Below are positions 35,687 to 44,965 of a stretch of 64,000 nucleotides of DNA, one piece after another. The stretch's first letter is position 1. Each line of letters starts with the position of its first letter. The notes below the pieces were generated by a model. That model ran no database searches and was not told the origin of the DNA. It saw nothing but the letters and a program-made list of their open reading frames with translations. The stretch is from Cladopsammia gracilis (lineage: Eukaryota > Cnidaria > Anthozoa > Scleractinia > Dendrophylliidae): NCBI GenBank assembly GCA_022457155.1, contig JAJGOT010000526.1:307001-371000 (forward strand), read 5' to 3'. The position numbers were made by a program, and so were the translations under genes.

Positions 35687-38600
35687 ATGGCGCAACCCCG
35701 ACAACGAAGACGGTGTGATGACGATCAACGCGAGCTGATTGCCTGGCTAGACGAACAGGCACGAAATCTTGAGCGGTTCGAGCCTGCCGACGACAATAAT
35801 GCTGAGGTCGAGCCTCAAAACAACCCACAGGATTTAGATTTTGAACAATTTGTTCAAGTCTATGATCGGGTTGACCGATGGGTTGAACACGGCAGACGAA
35901 TAATCCGGTTTCATTTTGTCAACGATCTCGAAAAGCCTCTTGTCGCCAGAATTTTGAACAAAATCAAGCAAAATGTTCAAACACGGCATGCAATCAATTT
36001 ACGGTTCACAGTCGAGTTACGAAACACTGAAACCGAGGAGTTGAGACAGTTTTATCAAAACAACCATTACAGTCGTTGGCTAGCCACTCTCTCCGAGACA
36101 CGACAGTGGTTGCAAGTCCAGGAAGAGCTTCGTCTTCAAAACGCAAGACTCAACAGGCCTGACACCAAATGGGTTTACGAACGCACTGTCCTGCTTGATC
36201 TTAAAGTCGTGCTTGATCGACAACCACTGCAAATAGGCCTCGGGCGGCTTCCTGATTGGATACGCAACAAAAGAGAAGTCATTTCCCTTGACAATTTCAA
36301 CGACAATCTTTGTCTCTTTCGTTGCTTGGCTGTCCATCGAGGAGCTCGAAGAGATTACAACACTCGCAGAACCAGGGAACTCGCGGAAAGCTTCTTCGCC
36401 TTTTATCCGGGGCTTCGAGACCAGCTAACTTTGCGGCACTTCTCCAAAATCGAAAAGCATTTCAAGCAAGGCATTGCCGCCTACCTTGTTCTCGCTAATG
36501 GTGATTTCATTTTATCTCACACCCCTGCGAATTACGACAAGGTTGGCGTTTCAACCATGACCATCGGCATCTATGCAGGTCATGCCTTCTTGATCACCAA
36601 TCTCAATAAAGTCACAAACAATTACACTTGTGGCGAGTGCGGCGGGAGATTCACAAGGGTTGATAACTTGAAGCGCCACACCAAGACGTGTACTCGAGGT
36701 CAAACAAAAATCGACTGCCCCGGGAAACGTGTCCTCCCTCCGGAGTCAGCTTTTGAGAAAGCCTTTTACCCAGAAGGCGGTTTCGGCGTCAAGGCAGTGT
36801 GCTGGCTCGAGTGGGTGGCGAAACAGGCCGGCATTCACATTCACCATCACAGATGCGGCCATGGCGGTGAGAGCTATATTTGTGGGGCTCCAGTCGACGG
36901 CTATCACCCAGAAAGCAAGACAGTTTTTCAGTTTCACGATTGTTTCTGGCACGGCTGCGAGGAGTGTTACCCCGAGGGCACGAGGGACGAAGTTATGTAT
37001 GTTGACCGAAAGGGCAACACAATCACAAGGAGGGTTGCTTACCAAAAGACTCTGCAACGAACTCAGTTGCTTCGAGACGCCGGGTACACCGTGGTTGAAA
37101 GGTGGGAGCACGAAAAGCCTTACCCCTGGAGAGATGTCCGTTGACAACAGAAAAGAAACAAAACATTTCCCCACGCGATCGTCTACGACTTCGAAGCGTA
37201 TCAGGACAAGACCAAGGCAGCTCGTCCGACATACGGGCTCTCTTATGAAAGCGAACATGTGCCCATCTCAGTCTCCATTGCCGACACGCTGAACCCTGAG
37301 CCTGAGTACATTTGCTCCAAAGACCCTGACGAGCTTATCAGGCTGTTTTATGCCTCCCGTGAGTGGCGAGCCGAAGCCATCCGAGAGGCTGTGGCTGACC
37401 AATATATGCCTCCAGACCTTGAGAATCTCCCTGAGAAGCAACTCAAGCTCATCGACAAATGGTGCAACCAAGTTCCTGTGGTTGGCTTCAACTCAGGCCA
37501 TTACGATCTCAAGCTTATCCGCAAGTACTTTGTTTCTCACTTTGCTCAAGAGAACGAGGTCTTCGCCGCTGAGAAAGAGGGGCGCATCATGTTCATCAAC
37601 ACTCCCAGATACAAGTTATTGGACATCGTGAATTATTTGGCCCCAGGCATTACGTACGATAGGTGGGTCAAGATGTATGGAGCGACACAGACTAAGTCCT
37701 GGCTCCCATACGAGTGGTTTGACAGTGCTGACAAGCTTGGTTACCCTGGGCTTCCCCCATACGAGTGCTGGTACTCACAACTCAAAAATGCCTTTGTTCT
37801 TTCTCCTCAGGAGCACGAGGAATGCAATCTCATCTTTCACGAGAAAGGTATGCAGACATTCGGAGACTGGCTGGAGTATTACAACAATCTAGACGTGTCT
37901 CCCTTCCTCGAAGCTCTCCAAACGATGAAGGGCTTTTACACGAGCCTAGGGGTTGACATCTTCAAAGACGCGGCCTCCTTGCCAGGAGTATCAATGCAAT
38001 ACGTCTTGCGAGGCTCATTGAGAGGGGGACGGGGCCGCAGGGCTCCAGAACTATACGCCCCCGGCCCAGAAGCATACGCCATGCTGAAGGGGGCTGTGGT
38101 TGGAGGGCCAAGCCTGGTCTTCACCCGCAAACACGTGCGCGGTGAAACCCGCATCCGCTCTCACAAATACGCCTTAAATACGCCGTTCGATGCGAATTCT
38201 CTTTACCCCAGCACGATGCCGCAGGAGATGCCCTGTGGTAAAGAGAAGGTTGTGCATTACAATGACCCGGTGCAGGCGGCTAGAAAGCTTTCCCTGCCCT
38301 TTCTCATAGGCAGGTGGTTTGGGTTTGCGGAGGTGGACATCGAAGTCCCTCGAGAGTTGTGGGAGCAGTTCGAAGAGTTTCCCCCGTTATTCATCAACCA
38401 ACCAGTGCCTAACGAATGTGTGCCCCAGCATATGCACGATTACCTCCAAGAAAGTGGCCGAACCCGCTTTCCCGACCAGAAAAAGCTTCTGGGTGTGTTG
38501 TCAGCGAAAAAGATGCTTATCTACGCACCCCTCTTGAAATGGTACCTCAACAGTGGGTTCAAGATCACGGCAGTCTACCGCACGATCGATTATAGACCCC

Positions 38601-39457
38601 CAAAACTCTTCGACTGGTTCGTTCGCGAGCTCGCCGAAAACCGAAGGAAAGGCGACGCTGACAAGGATAAGGCACTGCTTGCCGAAGTGTTCAAGCTCCT
38701 TGGCAACAGCGCTTACGGCAAGTTCATCGAAGCCGTGGAGCGCCAAACAAGAACGTTGTACACAACTGACGAGGACGAGGTCGACAAGAATCTCCGCTCA
38801 CCTTTGTTCGAAGACCTCGAAGAGATCGGAGAGGTCTACAAGATCGAGCTGCGCAAGCAAAAGATCACAATCGACCGCCCCTTTCAAGTCGGCATTGTTG
38901 TGTATCAACTTGCCAAGCTCCGCATGCTGGAGTTCTATTACGACTTCCTTGATTGCTTCATCGACAGGCGCGACTTCGAGCTTATCCAGATGGACACAGA
39001 CAGCATGTACTTCGCTCTTGCTCACGACACTCTCGAAGAAGCAGTTCGCCCAGAACTTCGCGCCCAGTTCGAGGCGGAGAAGAAGAATTGGTTGGCGTGG
39101 GACAAATGGAGTGGTAGAGAGCCGGGTTTATTCAAGCTTGAGAAGGAAGGTACACGGGCCATCGCCCTGTGCAGCAAGTGTTATTACGTAGAAAACGAGG
39201 CTGGCGGAGGGGCCAAGATGTCCTCCAAGGGCGTCAACAAGAAGCAGAACGAGCTTCGCTGGGAAAGGTACGAAAGAGCCCTGCAAGGGGGTAGGGACAT
39301 GGCCACCAACAGGGGCTTTCGAATGCACAACGGGTCCATGTTCACATATCAGCAGCACAAGCTGGGCCTCAGCGCCTACTACGACAAGCGTTGGGTGCTG
39401 CCAGACGGCATCCACACAGAACCGATCGAGTTTCACAGCCCAGCGGGTGGCAACTGA
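35687..39457 (+). pseudogene. Family B DNA polymerase (Polinton/adintovirus type) of element A, one in-frame TGA
   Basis: A frame of 1257 codons is broken only by TGA at 37142-37144. The N-terminal part has an OTU-protease-like block (NLCLFRCLAVH and GHAFLITNLNKV) and a C2H2-type finger (CGECGGRFTRVDNLKRHTKTC at about residues 313-333). It also has the HGCEECYP block common in these polymerases. The exonuclease I motif YDFEAY lies just after the TGA (about 37177); Exo II is FNSGHYDLKL. Polymerase motifs are A (DANSLYPSTM), B (LLGNSAYGKFIEAVE) and C (MDTDSMYFAL). Family members copy the element, probably by protein priming. The TGA, if not read through, separates exonuclease and polymerase from the N-terminus. 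The gene converges on the integrase, overlapping it by about 25 bp. Confidence 0.85.
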
Positions 39458-40365
39458 GTACCCGGCGGCACAACCATCAACTCCTCACGCACAAACCCGC
39501 GCTTGGGTCCGTCGAACAGATAATACACGACAGGCGTATCTGACTTGGTGACAACCTTCTCGATGTTGTAGACCTTCAAAGACCAGATCGGATCAGTTGC
39601 CCGTCGACTACCCCTTCAAGCTCACCGGGGTAATACAGATATCTCACACTAACACGAGGTGGGAGCTTCTTTTCATTCACCCCAACAGGCCTAGCATATG
39701 GGGTCGCGGGCTTGGCCGAGGTTGCTTTCTCTTTGATTGCTTGTGCAGGCTTCTTGCCAGTTAATCTGGTTACTTCATTGTTCAAAGCCGACACAACATC
39801 TGGCAATCTTTTAACCCAAGCAGTCGAACGGCCAGAGGGTAGATTCATTTCAACTGCGTACTGATAACCAAACAATCGTTCAGCCAGGGTTCTGTTGAAT
39901 CTTTCAACAATCCCTTGGTCTCTGTGGATATCAACGCGCCCACGGCGAATGGTTGTTTTATGGGCCCCAGTCTCTTTAGTCACAACTCCCATAAACTCTG
40001 TCCCCGGATCGACTTGCAACAGTTGTGGCCTCTTTCGAAGTCAATGGCTCTGCTGCTTTGTAACGGCTTGCTACATCAACAACTGTCAAAGCATATTTGT
40101 AAATTTTCCTCCCATGAGGCAGTTTGTCGTGTGGTAAAAAAAGTAGATCTGCTTGATGCACTGCATTAGGAGTTTGAACATCAAACTTAGGCCGAGGGAT
40201 ATGTCGTGGTGCAGGGAGATATACTTGCCAAAGGGCTTGTTTGACGAGCCACTTTTTAGCCACCTCTTCAGAGACCTTGGCTGCTGCAGCTAGCTTTTTG
40301 ACTGCGGCAAGTCCTTTCCAGTAGCCTTTGGGGCCGTAATAGATCTTTGAGAGTTTCGCCTCCAT
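39433..40365 (-). pseudogene. Retrovirus-type (rve) integrase of element A, two frameshifts
   Basis: The start is taken at the ATG (40365) that follows TATATG directly. The reading order is MEAKLSKIYYGPKGYW, HQADLLFLP (first catalytic Asp), DPGTEFMG (second Asp), IVERFNRTLAERL (Glu), then a C-terminal DPIWSLKVYNIEKVV and KRGFVREELMVVPP segment ending at 39433-39435. One frame change lies near 40017-40028 (GTTGCAAGTCG), between the two Asp blocks, and another near 39600. The DDE integrase normally joins the linear element to host DNA with 6 bp duplications. The C-terminal segment resembles the chromodomain-like tail of Polinton integrases. Confidence 0.8.
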
Positions 40366-40378
40366 ATACATATGTGTT

Positions 40379-40807
40379 TTACAGAAAGCGAAACGCTGCA
40401 TATCCAAGGGCGAGTGCGCCAGTGCCGATAAACAAGAGTTCGCCTTGTTTCTGCTGTGGGCCTGGTTTATAGAAGTCAGAGAACTCGGGCTCTTTGGGGA
40501 GTGTTATTTGCTGCTCCCGATGTGTTTGGTTGTAGAGCACCAGAGCTTGGTCAGTGTCTTGAAAGTTGTGTTTCGCTTGATCTTTGATCCGATCATTGCT
40601 GGCAATCCAGTCGAGGAGCTTTGTGCGGTCTTTTTGATATTTAGCGTAGGCCGCTTGATAGGCCTCTAACGCCTTGTCGTGTCTGGTCTTCTCATCCAGA
40701 GCGGCTTTTCCGTTGTCGCCGGAAAGATATTTTGCGAGATAATTGCCACCCGTAAAAGCGGCAGCATTCAAAATTGCTCCGCCAACCATAATAGCGATTG
40801 AGGCCAT
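40379..40807 (-). CDS. Small membrane-associated protein of element A, unknown function
   Basis: 142 residues. A hydrophobic N-terminus (ASIAIMVGGAILNAAAFTGG) and a hydrophobic C-terminus (LLFIGTGALALGYAAFRFL) flank a charged, helical middle (HDKALEAYQAAYAKYQKDR). That suggests two membrane anchors with a coiled middle exposed. It starts at ATG 40807 behind CATATATATAGCA and ends 14 bp before the integrase start. I believe proteins of this shape recur in cnidarian Polinton-like elements, but no function is known to me. A minor capsid or membrane-remodelling role would be a guess. Confidence 0.65.
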   Translation of the reverse strand: MASIAIMVGGAILNAAAFTGGNYLAKYLSGDNGKAALDEKTRHDKALEAYQAAYAKYQKDRTKLLDWIASNDRIKDQAKHNFQDTDQALVLYNQTHREQQITLPKEPEFSDFYKPGPQQKQGELLFIGTGALALGYAAFRFL

Positions 40808-40822
40808 TGCTATATATATGAT

Positions 40823-41044
40823 TTACATTGAGGCAGGGAGGATCTTCTGGTCCTCGAGGTATTTCTTGAGAGCTATGCTCCCAGCCATGACGGCAGTGAA
40901 CTTCACATAGTTCATGAGATTCGAGCTGGGGTCGGCCGTGAGATTTTCCTTGACGACCTTTTTGCCAACCCAGCCAATACTTGCGACAAGGCCAGTTATT
41001 GTGGCCGCATCAAGAACAGCTTTCACGAGCTTGTTGTCAGACAT
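40823..41044 (-). CDS. 73-residue membrane protein of element A
   Basis: It starts at MSDNKLVKAVLDAATIT (ATG 41044), chosen because CATATATATACACC sits directly upstream, as for its neighbours; an upstream in-frame extension would run into the next gene. There are two moderately hydrophobic segments (AATITGLVASIGWVG and KFTAVMAGSIALKKYL). Function unknown. It ends 15 bp before the next gene's start, in a co-directional row of late-type genes. Confidence 0.6.
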   Translation of the reverse strand: MSDNKLVKAVLDAATITGLVASIGWVGKKVVKENLTADPSSNLMNYVKFTAVMAGSIALKKYLEDQKILPASM

Positions 41045-41063
41045 GGTGTATATATATGTTTTT

Positions 41064-41505
41064 TTACTCCATCTCGCGAATTCTTCGTCTCGGTGGTGGG
41101 GGAGTTTGAACTTCATTCACCTCTGCTGCCGGCGCAGGGGTCGGAGCTTTGCGTCTAAGTGAATTCATAATGGCCTCGCATTGGTAATAGACGCCCCAAG
41201 CGGATATAATTACCCCGACAACTGTTATAATCCAGAAACCAGAGTTGCTGCTAGCTTCTTCATTTGTCGAGTTTTGGGGTGCCGAGTTTGGGGTAGGCTC
41301 TTTTGTTGCTTTAGAAGCTTGTGCTTGTTTTTTTTGCCTCTCTTGCCAGGCGGTTGCGCTCAGCAAGCCTTTTGCCAGAAGCAACACGACCAGGGTTTTT
41401 GGCTGGAGCAGTCTTTGGGGTATCAGAGGTAACGTGCGTGTTGGTTGTGTTTGCTGCTGGCGCGGCTGTTTCTTCAGGCACCGTCTCGAGTGGTTGAGCC
41501 ATCAT
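41064..41505 (-). CDS. Single-pass membrane protein of element A, frameshifted at an A8 run
   Basis: The N-terminal frame starts at 41505 (MMAQPLETVPEETAAPAAN) behind TATACATATAC and is Thr-, Ala- and Pro-rich, then basic. The C-terminal frame reads RQKKQAQASKATKEPTPNSA and carries a transmembrane helix (FWIITVVGVIISAWGVYY) and a basic, proline-rich tail (TPPPPRRRIREME). The two frames meet at GGCAAAAAAAACAAG (about 41331-41342), where a +1 change is needed. Together they give roughly 147 residues. Function unknown. Confidence 0.6.
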
Positions 41506-41597
41506 GTGTGTATATGTATATTTTTATTTTAAACCTTCGTGGTTCCTGCCAGTTTCCTACAAGATTCCTACAAGATTCCTGTCAGGTTCCTGTCAGA

Positions 41598-42188
41598 TTA
41601 TGTATCAACAACTTCATCAAAACATGTGTCAACTTCATCAAAACCCTCGAGTGGATAACCTTCCCCATCTCTGCTTGGGTGTACAGGTGGAGAAGGTTCA
41701 GGGGGCAACTCTTCTGGCTCCTTTGTGAAGTCGATGTGTTTTGTAGTGATCAAAACAGCATTGGCCAAGGCCAAGAATCGCCCACATCGCAGTGCAAGGT
41801 TTCCAGCAAGAGATGACAGTTCATGGTGAATCATGTAGTCATTTTTGAGTTCTTTCTGCAGTGCCTCCACATCGTCAATCTTAACAACCATGCCGGCGCC
41901 TTTGGTTGCGAACATTATAACGCTGTCAATCAGAGACTCGGTCGTCTTGTTGCCGACATATGCGTCATACCTTTTGTAGTACTTTTCAACCTCTTTATCC
42001 GTCAGGCGCTTCAGCTGCTCGTGTGTGAGCTGGACACCTATGGCCTCTTTTGATTTGCCGGTTGAAACAAGGACTGCCAGTTTCTCGCGTTGAGCTGGAG
42101 TGTCATTACCTGTTAAGACTTCAGGAATCGCTGATGGCAAGGAGCTATCAGGGACTGTTTCTAGCTGCTGCATGATTTCATTCATCAT
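41598..42188 (-). CDS. Uncharacterised element A protein, about 196 residues
   Basis: The start at MMNEIMQQLETVPDSSLP (42188) is tentative. The body has a conserved-looking core, EVLTGNDTPAQREKLAVLV.., SKEAIGVQLTHEQLKRL, EVEKYYKRYDAYVG, followed by long amphipathic helices and a proline-rich tail (ELPPEPSPPVHP). No catalytic motif is visible. Its 5' side abuts the truncated ATPase, so a deletion may have removed its own promoter and perhaps its N-terminus. No TATATA motif lies upstream, unlike its neighbours. Confidence 0.55.
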   Translation of the reverse strand: MMNEIMQQLETVPDSSLPSAIPEVLTGNDTPAQREKLAVLVSTGKSKEAIGVQLTHEQLKRLTDKEVEKYYKRYDAYVGNKTTESLIDSVIMFATKGAGMVVKIDDVEALQKELKNDYMIHHELSSLAGNLALRCGRFLALANAVLITTKHIDFTKEPEELPPEPSPPVHPSRDGEGYPLEGFDEVDTCFDEVVDT

Positions 42189-42201
42189 GGCCACGTCGTC
42201 A

Positions 42202-42360
42202 TTAGGTCTTGTTGTGGACAAATGTTGGGCAGAAGAGAACAATATAGTCAAACGTGCCCCTGAAGGGACCGCGCAGCTGATTCAGAAGATATTGTGTTTT
42301 GCCAGAGTTAGTTGGCCCGATAATTAGGGCATTGAATGGCAGCTTTCGTGGGTCCATTCT
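42202..42360 (-). pseudogene. Packaging ATPase N-terminal fragment (Walker A) of element A
   Basis: A 52-codon frame starts at ATG 42360 behind CGTATATAGAGA. It reads MDPRKLPFNALIIGPTNSGK then TQYLLNQL, with the Walker A motif GPTNSGKT, and then YIVLFCPTFVHNKT and TAA. FtsK/HerA-type (A32-like) packaging ATPases start this way but run to roughly 200-250 residues with a Walker B motif. That part is missing and the next gene begins within 14 bp, so an internal deletion is likely. Confidence 0.7.
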
Positions 42361-42374
42361 CTATATACGTGTGT

Positions 42375-42551
42375 TTAATACTGAACAGCCTGCAGCTGCC
42401 TGTCCATGATGTTCATCTGTGAGTCGCTGATGGTGTATATGTGGCAGTGCACTTTTCCCGAGCCGGAGGTTGTCCTTTCGATCTCAAGATGTACGCCATC
42501 CTTTGTGTTGACGAGGCGTTGACCGTTGCTGTGTAGGGTTGTATCAGCCAT
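42375..42551 (-). pseudogene. 3' part of the element A capsid gene, left of the element B insertion
   Basis: 58 codons, from the codon directly after the TGATCT duplication (42552-42557) to the TAA at 42377-42375. They include LVNTKDGVHLEIERTTSGSG and HIYTISDSQMN. The frame is that of the 5' part at 61669-62730; the 6 bp duplication encodes exactly two codons, so removing B would leave one open gene. The ATG directly after the duplication looks coincidental. Confidence 0.8.
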
Positions 42552-42557
42552 TGATCT

Positions 42558-42884
42558 AGTAGTTAATAATAGATTATTCACGGACAAAACATCATTTCTC
42601 ACGCTCTCCCAAACGTAAGAAAATCATATCAAGCATTAAGCTAAAAATCCACAAAACCATTTTGAGAAACAAATCGCTATATTCTGCAGTTATTTCAAAT
42701 TTGATTTTAAGTTCTAATCAACGAACCAAATTCACCCCCAGTGTTAGCATAAGTAAATAAATTTATTTCAAGTTACCATTACCTTGCATTTTAGCTTATT
42801 GCTTGATATGATTTCTTACGTTTGGGAGAACGTGAGAAATGATGTTTTGTCCGTAAATAATCTATTATTAACTACCGCTGAAAT
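42558..42884. repeat. Left terminal repeat of element B (palindromic, 318 bp plus inverted flank)
   Basis: Positions 42558-42875 form an imperfect palindrome: AGTAGTTAATAATAGATTATTCACGG pairs with CCGTAAATAATCTATTATTAACTAC, with a stem of about 85 bp and a loop of about 150 bases. The arms differ at several sites, so orientation can be read. Bases 42875-42884 (CCGCTGAAAT) are the inverse of 61342-61351. Confidence 0.93.
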
Positions 42885-42902
42885 CCAGCAGAAAATTCTG
42901 GC

Positions 42903-43014
42903 AGCGGAAAATCTCTTCCAAAATTCTGGTAGCGGAAAATCTCTCCCAAAATTCTAGCAGCGGAAAATCTCTCCCAAAATTCTGGCAGCGGTAAAATCTC
43001 TCCTAAAATTCTGG
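42903..43014. repeat. Four 28 bp tandem repeats beside the left terminus of element B
   Basis: The unit is AGCGGAAAATCTCTCCCAAA plus ATTCTGGC, with one or two changes per copy (starts at 42903, 42931, 42959 and 42987). A partial copy lies at 42887-42902. They sit between the terminal palindrome and the first gene. Confidence 0.9.
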
Positions 43015-43061
43015 AGACGGCGGCGACGGTGGCGGCGGGAAAAGTTTCTCCCGGAAAGAAA

Positions 43062-43618
43062 ATGTCTGATTCCGAAGAAGAAGAAATTGATGGCACTCCT
43101 GAAATTATTCAAGAAACATATACAACAGGGCATTCTCGCAAAAATTCCAGACTGAAACATTTCAAAGATATCATCCGCAAAAATCAGGGAAAGAACCAAA
43201 TTCCACTCAAAGATCTCGAATTTTATCAAAAAGAAATTCTCTCCCAAATTCCCCGTGACGAAATCACCAAAAAAAAGTCAGGGAGTTTGTCAAAGCTTTC
43301 AAATGGAAAAAAGTCAATGGCAACGATCATGAAATTTTTAATCACATAACAGGTCACGACGGGAATGACTATGAGCACCTGGAAAAATTTCTCATTGACG
43401 ATTTTAAATATTTCTCACTGACATATGATGATCTTCATCCTAACAGAAAAAAGTTTCTCAATTTCAATCAAGTTCTTTTCGCCCTGTTGAAGAAGAACGG
43501 TTTCAATCCAAATGAAGATGATTTCAAGCTTCTTATTCTCCCATCAAAAAGGGCAGAACAAGAAAAAATAATCCAAACCATCTTCAAAAAATTAAATTGG
43601 AAAGAAAATGGACCTTGA
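43062..43618 (+). CDS. VLTF3-like viral late transcription factor, -1 frameshift at an A8 run
   Basis: The start is ATG 43062 (MSDSEEEEIDGTPEII) and the end TGA 43616-43618. The N-terminal frame runs through IPLKDLEFYQKEILSQI to the A8 run at 43269-43276. Continuing one base back gives EFVKAFKWKKVNGND, then HPNRKKFLNFNQVLFALL, and LLILPSKRAEQEKIIQTIF near the C-terminus. The order of a helical N-terminal module, an NRKKFLNFNQVL-type block and a C-terminal LPSKRAEQEK block matches poxvirus late transcription factor VLTF3-like proteins found in nucleocytoplasmic viruses and Polinton-like elements; this is recognition by eye. VLTF3-type factors activate late promoters. It lacks the TAAAATG start context of the structural genes. 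The gene after it starts inside its last codons (ATGGACCTTGA). Confidence 0.7.
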
Positions 43619-43967
43619 AAAAGCATCTTCCAACGAAGCTGAGCGAAGCGAAGCTGAGCGAAGCGAAGCGAAGCTGAGCGAAGCGAAGCCAGTGACCATG
43701 AAGATTGTTCCACATGCTCAGAGGAAGAAACAAGAAGCGAAGATGAAACCCCAACAACATCTGACGAGGAATTCATTGTCTCTGATTCGGAGATGAAGGA
43801 AGAAAGCGAAGCTGAGCGAAGCGAAGACACAATAGAACTCCTCTTTGAGTCATTCATCAATCTCCAAGAGGAACATAAGATTCTCAAAAATGAACTCCAA
43901 AAGCAAAGTTGCCTCCTCTGGGAAATCCACCGGGAATTGAAAGAAAGCGGAGCAAAGCGAAGCTGAG
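43608..43967 (+). CDS. Acidic, coiled-coil protein interrupted by GAAGCTGAGC repeats
   Basis: The ATG at 43608 overlaps the VLTF3-like stop. The first frame (MDLEKASSNE then AERSEAERSEAKLSEAKP) is built from the repeat and runs into basic sequence that ends at 43796. Another frame, open from about 43653 to TGA 43967, reads EDCSTCSEEETRSEDE, then TSDEEFIVSDSEMKEE, then TIELLFESFINLQEEHKILK and SCLLWEIHRELKESG, a plausible acidic then coiled-coil protein. I infer that the acidic frame is the original gene, that the repeat units (43633-43690 and 43805-43827) expanded inside it, and that one expansion shifted the frame. No family recognised. Confidence 0.45.
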
Positions 43968-43974
43968 CGAAGCG
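43633..43974. repeat. Interspersed GAAGCTGAGCGAAGC repeats
   Basis: The core GCGAAGCTGAGCGAAGCG occurs three times in tandem at 43633-43690, once at 43805-43827 and once at about 43944-43974. It occurs again in reverse orientation at 46199-46226, inside the pX/protease overlap. The core is partly self-complementary around GCTNAGC. Confidence 0.85.
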
Positions 43975-44008
43975 GTGTTTTGAAATCCTGAATATGAATG
44001 TAAAACAT

Positions 44009-44965
44009 TTATATTCTGTCTAGTTTTTCCACATCGCTCAATGGAACCCAAGAATTGAATTTATCGGGATATCCTTTCCATTTAACGAATGCTTTCTTTT
44101 TCTTCTGGTCCCGGCGAATAACCTTTTCAATGCGGAAAACATCCTGCGTAGTAGGCGACAATTCTGCTTCATAAAACGATCCGGTGATTTTTTCTCCCAG
44201 CAGATCAACTAATTTATACGTTACAGGATTTGTGTTCAATATTTCGTCAATCACAAATATCTCCTCTGTCCAGTTCGGGGTGAAACCTTTGTCGAATATC
44301 TTTCGCTTGTATTTTGAAATTCTAACCCTGTCGCCAACTTTGAATTTTGCTGGGGCATGTTTAGCATAAATCATGTCGCCGTATAAATTAGCGAAAACCT
44401 TTTTCTCATTTTCCTGTTTGCTCGCCTCTGCGGGAGTCATCCGAATGCTCGAATGAAAACGATGATTATATTGATCCACTAACTTGTCTAGTTTGTCAAA
44501 ATAAATCGTATTATTGTTAGCAGAAAACATCCGGAAGAGTTTCTCCTTCATCGTCTTGTTCCAGCGCTCGACAACAGACGACTTTTCTTCATTTTCCGTT
44601 GTATACAATTTTATCCCATTCTTATTCAGGAGATCCTTCATTGTTCCATTGAAAAATTCACTTCCTTTATCAGTCCAAAGCATCTTCGGTTTTCGCGCTT
44701 TCGCAAATATGGAACGGAAAGCATCAGCCACTGTTTGACCTCGCTTGTCTTTCAGGGGGCGAATCCAACAGAACTTTGAGAAAACATCGATCACCATCAG
44801 GAGATATTTGATCCCTTTGTTCCACTTCGAAAATTTCCCCATCTCGACCAGATCAGCCGCCCAGATGTTGTCAACGCCATATGAAATGACTCTTCGTTTT
44901 GGGAAGCGCCGCCTGATTGGCTGGTGAAGTTCATTTGCCAGATTTTGAGCCCAGCCTTCACTCAA
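44009..44965 (-). CDS. Retrovirus-type integrase with C-terminal chromodomain (element B)
   Basis: About 318 residues, open throughout. The catalytic core shows AADLVEM (first Asp), LWTDKGSEFFNG (second Asp) and SSVVERWNKTMKEKL (Glu), with the expected spacing. An SH3-like KVGDRVRISKYKRK segment follows, then a chromodomain, VFRIEKVIRRDQKKKKAFV plus KWKGYPDKFNSWVPLSDVE. Chromodomains are known on Polinton integrases and may steer integration. There is no in-frame ATG at the 5' end: the frame opens at KKILSEGW inside the last codons of the PLA2-like gene, and a short N-terminal piece may be missing or depend on frameshifting. It would catalyse the 6 bp staggered insertion seen here. Confidence 0.88.
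   Translation of the reverse strand: MSEGWAQNLANELHQPIRRRFPKRRVISYGVDNIWAADLVEMGKFSKWNKGIKYLLMVIDVFSKFCWIRPLKDKRGQTVADAFRSIFAKARKPKMLWTDKGSEFFNGTMKDLLNKNGIKLYTTENEEKSSVVERWNKTMKEKLFRMFSANNNTIYFDKLDKLVDQYNHRFHSSIRMTPAEASKQENEKKVFANLYGDMIYAKHAPAKFKVGDRVRISKYKRKIFDKGFTPNWTEEIFVIDEILNTNPVTYKLVDLLGEKITGSFYEAELSPTTQDVFRIEKVIRRDQKKKKAFVKWKGYPDKFNSWVPLSDVEKLDRI

Noticed and set aside
37936..39436. Frames of 70-212 codons opposite or beside the element A polymerase
   Set aside because: Shadow frames inside a gene with clear polymerase motifs; their composition follows the polymerase codons.
42872..43247. Minus-strand frames over the 28 bp repeats (ILGEIF-type repeats)
   Set aside because: The repeat length is not a multiple that suggests protein constraint, and they overlap the VLTF3-like gene start.
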